Origin: Syntrophobacteraceae bacterium
Lineage (GTDB): Bacteria; Desulfobacterota; Syntrophobacteria; Syntrophobacterales; Syntrophobacteraceae
NCBI GenBank assembly: GCA_025453975.1
Contig: JALOPI010000001.1
Coordinates: 106,381 to 170,380, forward strand
Reading direction: 5' to 3'
Length of the DNA: 64,000 nt
In this document: piece by piece, positions 37,812-45,788 of the stretch
Position numbering within the stretch: the first letter of the stretch is position 1
Layout: each line of letters begins with the position of its first letter
Notes under the pieces: generated by a model
Told to the model about the DNA's origin: nothing
Seen by the model: only the letters and a program-made list of their open reading frames with translations
Database searches by the model: none
Position numbers and translations under genes: made by a program

Positions 37812-38909
37812 ATGACGAGACAGGAGAGCAGCTGGCTTCCCTCGGTCTGGATCGCGCTCTTTTTCGCGTTCCTGGCCCTTCCTTTCCTTCAGATGCACTG
37901 GCGCGTCTACCCTGAGTTCGACAACCTGGAAAACCGCGAAATGGCCTCATTGCCCACATGGGAGTGGCGTACGGTGGGAGAGCTGCCCAACCGGCTCAAT
38001 GCCTATCTGAATGACCATTTCGGCTTCCGTCCCGACCTGATTCGCTGGAACTGCATCCTGCGCATGAAGCTTCTGGGATCGTCCCCGCTCCCCATGGTGA
38101 TCCCGGGGCGGGATTCCTGGCTGTTCTACCGTGCCGAGGCCGTACCCGATGGCAATACCCTCAACGACTTTCTGGGGGCCATTCCCCTGTCCGAAGCCGA
38201 GCTCGAAGGGCTGAAAGAGCGCCTGAAGCACAAACAGAAGACCTTCGAGCGGCTTGGCATTCCCTACCTGGTTGTCATCGCACCCAATAAGAGCACCATC
38301 CATGGTGAGTATCTGGTGGAGCGTCGAAAGAGGAAGCGCGCCGCGACCCGGCTCGATCAGTTGATGGCCCATCTGCGCTCGGCGGATGCGCCTCTTGCAG
38401 TTCTGGACCTGCGCGAGGTGCTCCTGGAGGGAAAGAGGGATGGGCCCGTCTTCTACAAGACCGACAGCCATTGGAATCGTCTGGGCGCCTACCTGGGGTA
38501 TCGAGAGGTCGTCCGTAAGCTGAGCGGGTCGCTCCCGGGGCTGGCGCCGGCCGGTCTGATGCCCGGAAGCCCGCGCGCCGCGGGCCCGATGCATGGTGGC
38601 GATCTGGCCAAGATGCTTTACATGCAGGACCTGCTGCCGGAGGAGAACGAGATGGCCATGGATCTGGCCCCGGAGGAGCACGGGCCGCGATGGGGAGCCC
38701 TGATCCTGAGGCACGACTCTTTCGGGGACGCTCTCTATCCGTACCTGAGGCGCCATTTCTCTAAAATCGTGAACCTGGCCCCCTTCGCTCCCTTCGACAT
38801 GGATCGGATCGTACGGGAGAGACCGTCGGCCGTCGTGCACATCTTCGTGGAGCGCTACATCACCCAGGCCATCCACGACTCCTTCTTCCACGGGACCCCG
38901 GGCCAATGA
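37812..38909 (+). CDS. AlgJ/AlgX-like SGNH O-acetyltransferase
   Basis: 365 residues from the ATG at 37812 behind GGGAGGGG. An N-terminal anchor (SVWIALFFAFLALPFLQM) is followed by the AlgX/AlgJ domain: FDNLENREMASLPTWEW, NAYLNDHFGFRPDLIRWN, GRDSWLFYRAEAVPD, VVIAPNKSTIHGEYL, and FYKTDSHWNRLGAY, which holds the Asp-His pair of the SGNH site. LILRHDSFGDALYPYL carries the likely catalytic Ser. It accepts acyl groups delivered by the MBOAT protein 22 bases upstream and places them on a periplasmic polymer. miaA overlaps its stop codon. Confidence 0.85.
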   Translation: MTRQESSWLPSVWIALFFAFLALPFLQMHWRVYPEFDNLENREMASLPTWEWRTVGELPNRLNAYLNDHFGFRPDLIRWNCILRMKLLGSSPLPMVIPGRDSWLFYRAEAVPDGNTLNDFLGAIPLSEAELEGLKERLKHKQKTFERLGIPYLVVIAPNKSTIHGEYLVERRKRKRAATRLDQLMAHLRSADAPLAVLDLREVLLEGKRDGPVFYKTDSHWNRLGAYLGYREVVRKLSGSLPGLAPAGLMPGSPRAAGPMHGGDLAKMLYMQDLLPEENEMAMDLAPEEHGPRWGALILRHDSFGDALYPYLRRHFSKIVNLAPFAPFDMDRIVRERPSAVVHIFVERYITQAIHDSFFHGTPGQ

Positions 38910-39940
38910 CCGTCAGCCCGTCACGGGATTGCGTGGGCCGCGGGCAGACGCCGATCCGCTGCCCCTTCTCCAGGAGGGCATCCCTAATCGTGAGCGAGGG
39001 CGTGAAACGACTTCCCATCGTACTCATCGCCGGGCCCACCGGAGTCGGCAAAACCGCCCTCTCCCTGGAGCTGGCCTCCCGGCTTTCCACGGAGATCGTC
39101 AACGCCGACTCCATGCAGGTCTACCGGTTCATGGACATCGGGACCGCCAAGCCCTCGGCCGAAGAGCGGGCCCGTACTTCCCACCACCTTCTGGACGTGG
39201 TGGACCCCGATGAGCCTTTCGATGCCGCCGCGTACGCCGAGCTGGCCCACCGGGTCATCGCCACATTGCACATTGGGGGGAAGATCCCCCTCGTCGTCGG
39301 GGGGACGGGGCTCTACATGAAGGTCCTCACGCGGGGGATCTGCCAGGGGCCCGAGGTGGATGCGTCGTTGCGCGAGGCACTTCGGCTGCGGGAGCAGCAG
39401 GAGGGGATCAAGCCCCTTCACGCCGAGCTCAAGCGGGTCGATCCCGTCCTGGGGGCGTCGCTCCACCCCCACGACCGGCAGAGGATCCTTCGAGCCCTCG
39501 AGGTCTTCCAGTCCACGGGGCGGCCGCTTTCGGACTGGCAGTCGGCCCATCGATTCGAGCCAGCTCTTTACCCGACCGTCAAGGTCTTCCTCACCCGAAG
39601 CCGGGAGGAGCTTTACCGCCGCATCGACCGGCGGGTGCTGGACATGATGGCGTCGGGCCTCCTGGACGAAGTGCGGGAGCTGCTTCACCGGGGTTATGCA
39701 CCGGGGCTGAAGCCCATGCAGTCCCTGGGTTACCGGCAGCTGGTGCAGCACCTTGTCGATGGGCTTCCCCTCGAGACGGCCGTCGAGGAGATCCAGCGGG
39801 ACACGCGGCGCTATGCCAAGCGCCAGATGACCTGGTTTCGAGCGGATCCCGAATTTCACTGGATGCATGCCGACGACTCACGATGCGGATTGCCCCGTTC
39901 AACTGGCGGATGGCGATGGAGGGCAGCCGGACTCCGTTGA
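38906..39940 (+). CDS. miaA: tRNA dimethylallyltransferase, with extended C-terminus
   Basis: 344 residues from an ATG overlapping the upstream stop as ATGA; GTG codons at 38993 and 39002 are alternative starts nearer the conserved region. P-loop VLIAGPTGVGKTALSLELAS, NADSMQVYRFMDIGTAKP, DVVDPDEPFDAAAYAE, LVVGGTGLYMKVL and RRYAKRQMTWFRADPEFHW are MiaA hallmarks. It adds an isopentenyl group to A37 of tRNAs reading UNN codons. After FHWMH, where the family usually ends, the frame runs about 20 more codons into the 3' end of the convergent nspC gene before a stop. Confidence 0.93.
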   Translation: MTVSPSRDCVGRGQTPIRCPFSRRASLIVSEGVKRLPIVLIAGPTGVGKTALSLELASRLSTEIVNADSMQVYRFMDIGTAKPSAEERARTSHHLLDVVDPDEPFDAAAYAELAHRVIATLHIGGKIPLVVGGTGLYMKVLTRGICQGPEVDASLREALRLREQQEGIKPLHAELKRVDPVLGASLHPHDRQRILRALEVFQSTGRPLSDWQSAHRFEPALYPTVKVFLTRSREELYRRIDRRVLDMMASGLLDEVRELLHRGYAPGLKPMQSLGYRQLVQHLVDGLPLETAVEEIQRDTRRYAKRQMTWFRADPEFHWMHADDSRCGLPRSTGGWRWRAAGLR

Positions 39941-41003
39941 AGGTGTTGTTCTTCACCATGGTGTAGTGAGCCATGTCGAGGAATACGACGGGTGAGCCTG
40001 CCTCCAGGGGCTCCGGGAAAGAGTAGTCCCCGATGACGTCCCCCGCCAGGCAGGTGAGACCCCCCAGACGGTAGGTATGAGGGTGCTCCCCAGGTTCTCC
40101 GGCACCGACCACGCGTGGCCGGTAAGGCATTTCCAGGACGTCGGGCATGTGAGCCGCCGCCGAAGTGTCCAGGATGGCGATGTCCATGCCGTTGTGCACG
40201 AGATCCACCACCCTCGAGACCAGAACGCCGGTGTGAAGCGCCACGGCCTCACCCGGCTCCAGGTAGACCTCCAGGCCGTGTCTTTCCTTGAAATCGGCTA
40301 CCGTTGCACACAACAGATCGAGGTCGTAGTCCGGCCGCGTGATGTGGTGGCCGCCGCCGAAGTTCACCCACTCCATCCGGGGCAGGAATTCGCCGAAACG
40401 CTCCTCGAAAGCAGCCAGGGTGCGGACCAGTGAATCGGCGTTGAGCTCGCAAAGGGTATGGAAGTGGAGTCCCGACAGCCCCTCAAGACCAGTCGCGCGG
40501 AAGCCCCGCCGGGTCACTCCCAGGCGCGATCCGGCTCCACAGGGATCGTAGAGCGGGACCCGCACCTCCGAGTGCTCCGGGTTGACCCGCATGCCGCAGC
40601 GCACCTCCCCGCCGCGCCGGGCGATGATGGGCCTGAACCGGTCCCACTGGTTGAAGGAATTGAAAACGAGGTGGTCGGCATAGCCGAGGAGCTCGTCGAA
40701 TTCCGAATCCCGGTAACCCGGCGAGTAGATGTGGACCTCTTGGCCAAACTCCTCCCGTCCGAGTCTGGCCTCATCGATGGAGCTCGCCGCAACGCCGCGC
40801 AGGTGACGGCCGATCCGGGGAAAGAGGCTGAACATGGCGAATCCCTTGAGGGCCAGGATGATCCTGCACCCGGCTCGGTCCTGAACGGTCTTCAGGACCG
40901 AAAGATTACGCTCCAGGGCTCCTTCGTCCACCACGTAGGCGGGAGTCTCGACTCCAGTCCAATCCACATCCTGCGCCCATCCACTGGGGTCGAGGGTGCT
41001 CAT
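39591..41003 (-). CDS. nspC: Carboxynorspermidine decarboxylase, with antisense C-terminal run-on
   Basis: 470 residues from an ATG that overlaps the upstream stop (ATGA). PLP-dependent fold III decarboxylase: TPAYVVDEGALERNL, ILALKGFAMFSLFPRI with the PLP Lys, GLHFHTLCELNADSL, WVNFGGGHHITRP, YLEPGEAVALHTG and CLAGDVIGDY. It decarboxylates carboxynorspermidine or carboxyspermidine to the triamine. Relatives have roughly 375-390 residues; here homology fades after IRIVSRRHASSEIRDPL, and about 85 low-complexity residues follow antisense to miaA. The stop seems lost or misplaced. Downstream partner of the carboxynorspermidine synthase. Confidence 0.88.
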   Translation of the reverse strand: MSTLDPSGWAQDVDWTGVETPAYVVDEGALERNLSVLKTVQDRAGCRIILALKGFAMFSLFPRIGRHLRGVAASSIDEARLGREEFGQEVHIYSPGYRDSEFDELLGYADHLVFNSFNQWDRFRPIIARRGGEVRCGMRVNPEHSEVRVPLYDPCGAGSRLGVTRRGFRATGLEGLSGLHFHTLCELNADSLVRTLAAFEERFGEFLPRMEWVNFGGGHHITRPDYDLDLLCATVADFKERHGLEVYLEPGEAVALHTGVLVSRVVDLVHNGMDIAILDTSAAAHMPDVLEMPYRPRVVGAGEPGEHPHTYRLGGLTCLAGDVIGDYSFPEPLEAGSPVVFLDMAHYTMVKNNTFNGVRLPSIAIRQLNGAIRIVSRRHASSEIRDPLETRSSGAWHSAACPAGSPRRPSRGEAHRQGAAPAAGNPGTAWASAPVHNPGEAAPALRPGGPTPSCPAPAGRCGGKAPPGFG

Positions 41004-42178
41004 GTCAGGAACCGCTCGGTCCAGGGGAGCCCGTACTGTCCCAGCTTTTCCATGAAGGGATCCGGATCCAGCTCTTCCACATTGAAGACCCCCTGGCCCC
41101 GCCACCGCCCCGTGAGCATCATCATGGCGCCGATCATGGCCGGAACGCCCGTGGTGTAGGAAACGGCCTGGGCCTTGACCTCGCGGTAGCAATCCGCGTG
41201 GTCGCAGACGTTGTAGATGTAGTAGCTGCGGGGCTTGTCGTCCTTGATCCCCTCGATCATGCACCCGATGTTGGTCTTGCCCCTGTAATTCGCCCCCAGG
41301 CTGGAGGGCTCCGGCAGTAGCGCTTTCAAGAACTGCAGGGGAACGATCTCGCAGCCCTCGAACTGAACCGGGTCGATGCGGGTCATGCCCACGTTCTGAA
41401 GCACCCGCAGATGGGTCAGGTACTCCTGGGAAAAGGTCATCCAGAACCGGATGCGCTTCACCCCGGGGATGTTCCTGGCCAGGGATTCCAGCTCCTCGTG
41501 GTACATGAGGTACATTTCCCGCGGGCCGATTTCGGGGAAGTCGAAGGTCTGGCGCACCGAAAGCGGTTCCGTCTCGATCCACCGCCCGTCCTCGAAGTAC
41601 TTACCCCTGGCCGTCACCTCCCGGATGTTGATCTCGGGGTTGAAGTTGGTGGCGAAGGGGTGTCCGTGGTCGCCGGCGTTGCAGTCCATGATGTCGATGG
41701 CGTGGATGGTGTCGAAGTGGTGCTTCAGGGCGTGAGCGCAGAAAATGTTCGTCACGCCGGGGTCGAATCCGCAGCCCAGCAGCGCCATGATGCCCCGCTC
41801 CCGAAAGCGGTCCTGATAATCCCACTGCCACTTGTAGCAGAATCTGGCCTCGTCGGGCGGCTCGTAATTGGCGGTGTCCAGGTAGTCCACTCCCGTTTCC
41901 AGGCAGGCGTCCATGATGGTGAGGTCCTGGTAGGGCAGGGCCACATGGATCACCAGGTCCGGGGAAACCCGGCGAATGAGCTGGACCAGCTCGGGTGTGT
42001 GGTCCGCATCCACCTGGGCGACGGTGATGGGCCTGGGCAGCTGATCCCGTATGCGCTCGCATTTCTCGAGGGTTCGGCTGGCCAGAACGATCTCCGAAAA
42101 CACCTCGGGGACCTGGGCGCATTTGTGCGCCACAACCCCACCCACGCCTCCGGCGCCGATGATCAATACCTTGCTCAA
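41000..42178 (-). CDS. Carboxynorspermidine synthase (saccharopine dehydrogenase family)
   Basis: 392 residues from a TTG six bases after GAAGGAG. The N-terminus SKVLIIGAGGVGGVVAHKCA is a Rossmann NADPH site. ASRTLEKCERIRDQL, DYLDTANYEPPDEARFCYKW, LLGCGFDPGVTNIFCAHALK and DCNAGDHGHPFATNFNPEIN are typical of carboxynorspermidine dehydrogenase. It reductively joins aspartate semialdehyde with putrescine or diaminopropane. Its pairing with nspC defines the aspartate-based polyamine pathway, distinct from SpeD/SpeE. Confidence 0.93.
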   Translation of the reverse strand: MSKVLIIGAGGVGGVVAHKCAQVPEVFSEIVLASRTLEKCERIRDQLPRPITVAQVDADHTPELVQLIRRVSPDLVIHVALPYQDLTIMDACLETGVDYLDTANYEPPDEARFCYKWQWDYQDRFRERGIMALLGCGFDPGVTNIFCAHALKHHFDTIHAIDIMDCNAGDHGHPFATNFNPEINIREVTARGKYFEDGRWIETEPLSVRQTFDFPEIGPREMYLMYHEELESLARNIPGVKRIRFWMTFSQEYLTHLRVLQNVGMTRIDPVQFEGCEIVPLQFLKALLPEPSSLGANYRGKTNIGCMIEGIKDDKPRSYYIYNVCDHADCYREVKAQAVSYTTGVPAMIGAMMMLTGRWRGQGVFNVEELDPDPFMEKLGQYGLPWTERFLT

Positions 42179-42736
42179 TGCTGTCTCCTTCCTCATGGGG
42201 GTGGTCCGAGCCCGGTTCACTGCCTTCCGTGGCCTTCAGGGAACAGGGAGGGCGGCTGGCGCACTCGAGCGCCGTGACAAGGGAGTCGGCTAGCTGCCGG
42301 GGCTCGGACCATAAAACAGCCGGGCAGATCGCCGATGCCACGCTATTGTAAAAACGTCCCCGGAAAAAATCCATCCTTTGACGCATCGGCTCCAGCGCAT
42401 TCCACTCGAATCGATGACACGCCCGATCCCCTCGCCGTCGTTCACGATGGGTTATTCCCGGAGGAGGGGGCAGGCGGGGGGGGATTCGACCCCGGAGCAC
42501 AACGGCGCCGAGGAGGACTGTGAAATGGCGACTCCAGGCTCAGTGTCCCGCGGGACAGGCCGTGAGCTGGTGCCGCCAGAATCATCGTCCAAGCCTGAAA
42601 CTTCCGGTTGTGCGTCGGATTGGCTCTGGGTGAGCTTCCGCAGCCGTCATGGCCTGCGCTGGGGTTCACGGGGTCTTGACAGCGGCCTCGCCCTTCCACT
42701 AACTATGGCGTTCGTGCCGAGGAATGCACAGCCGGG
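42179..42736. other. Intergenic stretch upstream of the carboxynorspermidine synthase
   Basis: 558 bases with no supported gene. A G-rich run lies near 42465-42485 (GGAGGAGGGGGCAGGCGGGG). A TACAAT hexamer at about 42347-42352 on the minus strand lacks a convincing -35. No RNA gene or repeat was recognised. Confidence 0.4.
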
Positions 42737-43222
42737 ATGCGGAAGCAGAGCGAGGCGGTTTTGAGGTTTTTGAAGGCATTTGACAACGTGAGCAGTTTTC
42801 CCGAAGGGGCTGGCCCGACATGCGCCAGGATCGCTGGCAGCCTCACTCCTTCCGGTGACAGGTCGGGGGCGCGGCGGGGCGTTCTGCGTCGCCTGGGGAT
42901 CGCGCTCTTTGCCCTGGTTCTGGCCTTTCTGACTTCGATAGCTCAGTTTTCACCAGCTTGTGCCGACGAGCCGGTTCATCCCGCCCCCGACGATACAGGG
43001 GCGTATGATGCGGGGCGGGGCTCACCCGACGATCGCATTCCAGCGCCGCCCCGCGTCGGCGGCCTCATGCTCGGGCTCATCCAGACGGCGCTGGTTTCGG
43101 CTGGCTCCTTCATGCTGTACGCCCTTCCCTTCCTCACCTGGCTTGGCGCTCCACCAGCCCCCACTCGACTGCTGGAGCCGGCCCCATCGGGTTTTCACAT
43201 CCGGGCCCCTCCCCAGCGCTGA
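42737..43222 (+). CDS. Possible small membrane or exported protein (doubtful)
   Basis: 161 codons from ATG without a clear Shine-Dalgarno. A signal-like segment (LGIALFALVLAFLTSIAQFS, about 53-72) and a second hydrophobic run (GLIQTALVSAGSFMLYALPF, about 113-132) flank a Pro/Asp-rich linker. No family recognised. The hydrophobic pattern argues for a real gene; the biased composition (Pro, Ala, Arg) and absent ribosome-binding site argue against. It precedes the YcbK-like gene on the same strand. Confidence 0.3.
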   Translation: MRKQSEAVLRFLKAFDNVSSFPEGAGPTCARIAGSLTPSGDRSGARRGVLRRLGIALFALVLAFLTSIAQFSPACADEPVHPAPDDTGAYDAGRGSPDDRIPAPPRVGGLMLGLIQTALVSAGSFMLYALPFLTWLGAPPAPTRLLEPAPSGFHIRAPPQR

Positions 43223-43455
43223 AAGCATCTCACTTTCCCGGCTTTGAAAGTTCGGCTGGCAGCATCCAGCCATGGGCACCGGATGCGAGAGCCAGTCCAT
43301 GCCCTTTTTCGCCAATGTTGGCAAGGCCGACCGCGGATTTTGGCCTGGCCGAGGAGAGGGACGGTACCCACTCGAGTCGACTCAGTGGGGCGCGGCGCCC
43401 ACTCACCGGATAGTCCGGCCGGGGGCCTCGGTTCTTTGACCTGAACGGAGCAGCA

Positions 43456-44073
43456 ATGACGCGAAGAGAAATGATCCTGTCCCTGGTGATGGGGGCGGCG
43501 GCATGTTCGGCATTCCCCGACTTGTCCTGGGGATCCAAAATCGGGAAGACCTCGATCAGGAAGCGCAGGGAGACGGTCCAGCAGGAGCTCTTCGGGCCCG
43601 CGGTTGCGCTGGAAAAAGCCAGGGGGCTCTACACGGGCCGGCTGAGCCTGGTCCGGCGCGATACGAGGGAGACTCTCCTGATCTCTTATCTGAATGCGAA
43701 AGGGGAAATGGACCCCGCCGCCTGGAAGAAGCTCAATCAGTTCTTCAGATGTCCCAGGACGGGCAAGGCACCCCCCATCAGCCCCAGTCTTTTTCTTCTG
43801 CTCGACGGCGTCCATCGGCGCCTCGATGCGAGGCAGAGGCCCCTGATCCTTTTCTCCGGCTACCGCTCTCCGGCTTACAATCGTCAGCTCTCGCGGCGGG
43901 ACCGCCACGTGGCCAGGAACAGCTACCACGTGAAGGGCATGGCGGCGGATGTGGCCCTCAACGGCATCCGGCTCTCGGAGATCCGCGATGCGGCCAGGGA
44001 TTTCTGCGGCGGCGGGGTGGGCTCCTACGACGATTTCGTGCATCTGGATGTGGGACCCGTTCGGTGCTGGTGA
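43456..44073 (+). CDS. YcbK-like murein peptidase family protein (M15/DUF882)
   Basis: 205 residues behind ACGGAG. The N-terminus MTRREMILSLVMGAAACSAF has a twin-arginine pair before a hydrophobic run, as in YcbK, suggesting Tat export. The domain carries zinc-ligand motifs FSGYRSPAYNRQLSRRD, NSYHVKGMAADVALNG and FVHLDVGPVRCW (H, D, H). Members resemble D,D-carboxypeptidase or endopeptidase enzymes of the M15 clan acting on peptidoglycan. Convergent with the GAF protein gene 72 bases away. Confidence 0.87.
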   Translation: MTRREMILSLVMGAAACSAFPDLSWGSKIGKTSIRKRRETVQQELFGPAVALEKARGLYTGRLSLVRRDTRETLLISYLNAKGEMDPAAWKKLNQFFRCPRTGKAPPISPSLFLLLDGVHRRLDARQRPLILFSGYRSPAYNRQLSRRDRHVARNSYHVKGMAADVALNGIRLSEIRDAARDFCGGGVGSYDDFVHLDVGPVRCW

Positions 44074-44145
44074 AGTCCATCGGAAGCGAGGACGTCCTCA
44101 TGGACCGAACCGCGGGGATTGGACGCCGCCATCGCCCTTCGACTG

Positions 44146-45246
44146 TCAGGAGATGCCCTGGCGATATTTGACGCAGGGGGTCCATGAGCCGAGGGGGCGC
44201 TGGCAGCCTTCGCACGAATTCAGCCCCTGTTTTTGCTTGCAGTAGCTCTTCACCACGTAATCGAAGAGCCGGGCATTGCGTATGGCGAAGGCGATCTCGT
44301 CGGCAATGAAGTGGAGGAGGAGATGGTCGTCATCAGTGAAGGGGAGTCCTCCCGCCTTATTGATCACCTCCAGTACCCCGACGGGCTCGTCCCCTGTCAC
44401 CAGGGGGATGGCGATCATATTCCGGGTCTGCACGCCCGATTCAGCGTCAAAGCGCGGGTAAAAGCGTGAATCCTCCTGGACTTCATTGATGATTTCGGAC
44501 TTGCGGCTGCTCAATACCGCCCCGGCGATGCCCGCATCCGCCGGAAATGTCTTGCCGCTCAGGACGGACCTGGAGGCGCCTTCGGTCTGGTAAAAGACGA
44601 AGCTCGCGCTCGCCTTGTCCAGGAGCAGTACCGAGGCTTCTTCAGCCAGGACCACGTCGGTGCAGAAGAAAAGAATCGTCTCCATGAGCTCCTGGAGCTC
44701 CACCGACTGGGCCAGCAAGGTGCTCACCGTGAGATAAGTGTTGAGATAAGCCACCTGCCTCGACATGGAAGCGCGATCCATCAGGGAGCCCATGGCGTGT
44801 CCCAGAAAATGAATCAGGTCGTCCCAGATGTGTGAAGGCAGATGGTACGAGCGCGCGGAAGGCACGATGCCCAGAAGGCCGACGACCCCTCGCTGCTCGC
44901 GCATGGGCCAGAGCCAGTAATCCGAGACGATGCCGGGAGGGGTGCCCTCGTCACCGGAGCACTGGGGGGCCAAGCTGGTGATCCATCGGTCAAGCTCCGC
45001 CCGGCAGATTTTTTGGACAAGCTCCACCTCTCGGGGTGCCAGACCGCAATGGTGCAGACGGTCCAGGGGATCGCGTCTTGGATGGACGTAAAAGAATGCG
45101 GCCGGCGAGTGGGCGAAGCGGGAAATCCAGGGAAGAGCAAAGGACATGAAATTCTCGAGGCTCTCACTGGTCATGGCTTTTTCGGCCAGGACGATGAACT
45201 GCGCCGCATCCAGGCTGCAATGCTGCTGGAGCTCGTCGGTATTCAT
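44146..45246 (-). CDS. GAF-domain sensory protein with Cys-rich C-terminal tail
   Basis: 366 residues from the ATG six bases after GGAGG. The N-terminal half (about 10-165) resembles a diverged GAF-like or sensor module; a clear GAF domain follows (about 170-330): FCTDVVLAEEASVLLLDKAS, AGIAGAVLSSRKSEIINEVQ, MIAIPLVTGDEPVGVLEVIN. The tail has four Cys in CKQKQGLNSCEGCQRPLG and WTPCVKYR, a possible metal or redox centre. No kinase, cyclase or DNA-binding output domain is attached, so it probably acts through a partner. Divergent from the dynamin-like gene, with a long leader. Confidence 0.82.
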   Translation of the reverse strand: MNTDELQQHCSLDAAQFIVLAEKAMTSESLENFMSFALPWISRFAHSPAAFFYVHPRRDPLDRLHHCGLAPREVELVQKICRAELDRWITSLAPQCSGDEGTPPGIVSDYWLWPMREQRGVVGLLGIVPSARSYHLPSHIWDDLIHFLGHAMGSLMDRASMSRQVAYLNTYLTVSTLLAQSVELQELMETILFFCTDVVLAEEASVLLLDKASASFVFYQTEGASRSVLSGKTFPADAGIAGAVLSSRKSEIINEVQEDSRFYPRFDAESGVQTRNMIAIPLVTGDEPVGVLEVINKAGGLPFTDDDHLLLHFIADEIAFAIRNARLFDYVVKSYCKQKQGLNSCEGCQRPLGSWTPCVKYRQGIS

Positions 45247-45788
45247 GACTTCCCTCCATGTCAATGGATGGACGACCGGTCAAGGCCGGGGACGACAGGG
45301 CGTCATGAGAGAGTGATGCGAGCTTCGGGAGAATGAGGGCGCCGCTGGTGAGGGGGGCGCCGAGCCATCGCGGGGTTTCAGTGCAAACCGGGGAAAAGGC
45401 GCGGGAAGCTCAGAATTCGATGATCCCGAGGTTTCGATGCAACGGACTTGTAAGAAAATCAATAGGTGAATAATCTAAACATCGATCAAGCTGCTGTCAA
45501 TTTCCGCTCCACCCGCACTTCTGCTTCACCCACCTCGGGCGTTCTTCTCGGATCCTTTGGGAAAAAGCCTGGAAGGCCGTTCGAGGCCTTCTGCCCGGAC
45601 CCCGGGCCGCGACCACGCCTTGTTTTTTCATGGAATTTCCTGGTAAGGTGAACATCGGCAGGCTGCGCCCTTCGGGACAGGGGGCCAGGCACCTGCTGGA
45701 AGGGTGCCCTGGGACGGCTCCGTCCATGGATGACCGGATAGGTGTCTCAAACTGCCCTCGGGGCCGTCGTGAACTGGAAGAGCCTTGA
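45247..45788. other. Divergent control region between GAF and dynamin-like genes
   Basis: 542 bases with no supported coding frame. It holds the GAF promoter at 45472-45500 and an AT-rich segment (45450-45500) unusual for the window. A stem GAAGGCC/GGCCTTC lies near 45570-45590 without a T run. No promoter for the plus-strand gene could be fixed. Confidence 0.45.
45472..45500 (-). promoter_or_regulatory. Candidate sigma-70 promoter for the GAF gene
   Basis: Minus strand TTGACA (45500-45495), 17-base spacer, TAGATT (45477-45472): perfect -35 and 4/6 -10 in an AT-rich pocket. The predicted transcript has an untranslated leader of roughly 220 bases before the GAF ATG. Confidence 0.55.

Noticed and set aside
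42179..43455. CRISPR or tandem repeats in the gene-poor stretch
   Set aside because: No regularly spaced direct repeats were found; only GC-rich unique sequence.
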